From: Bacteroides acidifaciens
GTDB taxonomy: Bacteria; Bacteroidota; Bacteroidia; Bacteroidales; Bacteroidaceae
DNA: 64,000 nucleotides
Direction: 5' to 3'
Assembly (NCBI RefSeq): GCF_903181435.1
Contig: NZ_CAEUHO010000001.1
Coordinates: 2,170,001 to 2,234,000 of the forward strand
Under the pieces are notes generated by a model. It saw only the letters and a program-made list of their open reading frames with translations, made no database searches and was not told the DNA's origin. This document shows, in pieces, positions 63,749 to 64,000 of the stretch. A program made the position numbers and the translations under genes. Position 1 is the first letter of the stretch. The number at the start of each line of letters is the position of its first letter.

Positions 63749-64000
63749 TTATTCCATCTGCTCCCTATAAATAGTAGGTGTCATCCCCGTCACCCGTTTA
63801 AAGATACGGTTGAAATGCACAGGAGATTCAAATCCGCACGTCGCACTGATTTGTGATATATTCATCACACTACTATTCAACAGTTTACAGGCATACCCGA
63901 TACGCATATCAAGTACATATTCTTTAAATGTCTTTCCTGTGTTTTCCTTGAAATAACGGCAGAAGGCGGTAGGATTCATGGCTGTATAAGAAGCAATCTC
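63749..64000 (-). CDS. AraC-family transcriptional regulator (N-terminus beyond window)
   Basis: The last 83 residues of an AraC-type DNA-binding domain are visible: the end of the first HTH helix (EIASYTAMNPTAFCRYFKEN), the linker helix TFKEYVLDMRIGYACKLLNS, the second HTH NISQISATCGFESPVHFNRI and the closing FKRVTGMTPTIYREQ. The reading frame stays open to the window edge. Substrate and partner cannot be judged; it may or may not belong to the PUL. Confidence 0.88.
   Translation of the reverse strand, partial: EIASYTAMNPTAFCRYFKENTGKTFKEYVLDMRIGYACKLLNSSVMNISQISATCGFESPVHFNRIFKRVTGMTPTIYREQME

Noticed and set aside
1..64000. CRISPR arrays, tRNA or rRNA genes
   Set aside because: I looked for regularly spaced repeats and for tRNA-like cloverleaf ends or rRNA sequence in all gaps and saw none. 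Short tandem repeats found are coding (50192-50275) or two-copy only.

Overview
The window reads as a chromosomal segment of a Bacteroides species, probably of the B. ovatus / xylanisolvens / thetaiotaomicron group; this is inferred from content, not from a database match. The support is: many Bacteroides-type promoters (-7 box TAnnTTTG, in the best cases with TTTG 19 bp upstream), a SusC/SusD polysaccharide-utilisation locus (PUL), and several families common in or largely confined to Bacteroidetes (NigD, DUF3244, DUF4251, NlpE-like lipoproteins, GH97). I found no rRNA, tRNA or CRISPR.

Left part (1-8.1 kb), all on the minus strand. A housekeeping run NigD-like lipoprotein > Yip1-family membrane protein > smpB > metH (metH runs off the left edge). 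Next comes a small secreted-protein locus: a DUF3244 peptide and a lipoprotein that joins a ricin-type beta-trefoil to an aerolysin/ETX-type pore-forming module. They share one well-formed promoter and lie beside a membrane-bound TPR regulator and a DUF4375 gene.

8.1-15.5 kb is an accessory, partly decayed stretch. It holds a 28-bp perfect palindrome, a possible 36-aa peptide, a duplicated DUF3828-like lipoprotein, ORF fragments and an intact IS256-family element with an 8-bp target duplication. It is followed by the well-expressed-looking pair NifU-like scaffold / GGGtGRT protein and by a HEPN/MNT toxin-antitoxin pair.

15-37 kb is mostly core genome: FKBP isomerase, the alpha-2-macroglobulin / PBP1C pair, an internally deleted MFS pseudogene, an NhaC antiporter, a DUF4251 protein, an orphan LuxR-type regulator, a RelE-like toxin-antitoxin pair, mnmA, an S41 protease-like lipoprotein whose catalytic serine appears to be replaced by glycine, an IS4-family element, a CE1-type esterase, a DUF2007 protein, a TonB-receptor-like remnant, an M48 metalloprotease, a CNNM/CorC-type protein and an NlpE-like lipoprotein.

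37-63 kb is a large PUL, all on the minus strand. In transcription order: GH97, an alpha/beta hydrolase, GH127, a serine hydrolase / alpha-beta hydrolase fusion, a heparinase II/III-type lyase, then a terminator; a membrane-spanning sensor with a C-terminal AraC domain but no kinase or receiver; an ECF sigma factor with no anti-sigma gene beside it; SusC, SusD, an Ig-like surface glycan-binding lipoprotein and an alginate-lyase-fold lyase (PL38-like), then a terminator; and finally GH43 and GH88. Two lyases plus a GH88 unsaturated-uronyl hydrolase point to an acidic, uronate-containing polysaccharide, with GH43, GH127 and GH97 removing neutral (arabinose/xylose, galactose or glucose) decorations.

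The right edge carries a PIN-domain toxin-antitoxin pair and the 3' end of an AraC-family regulator.
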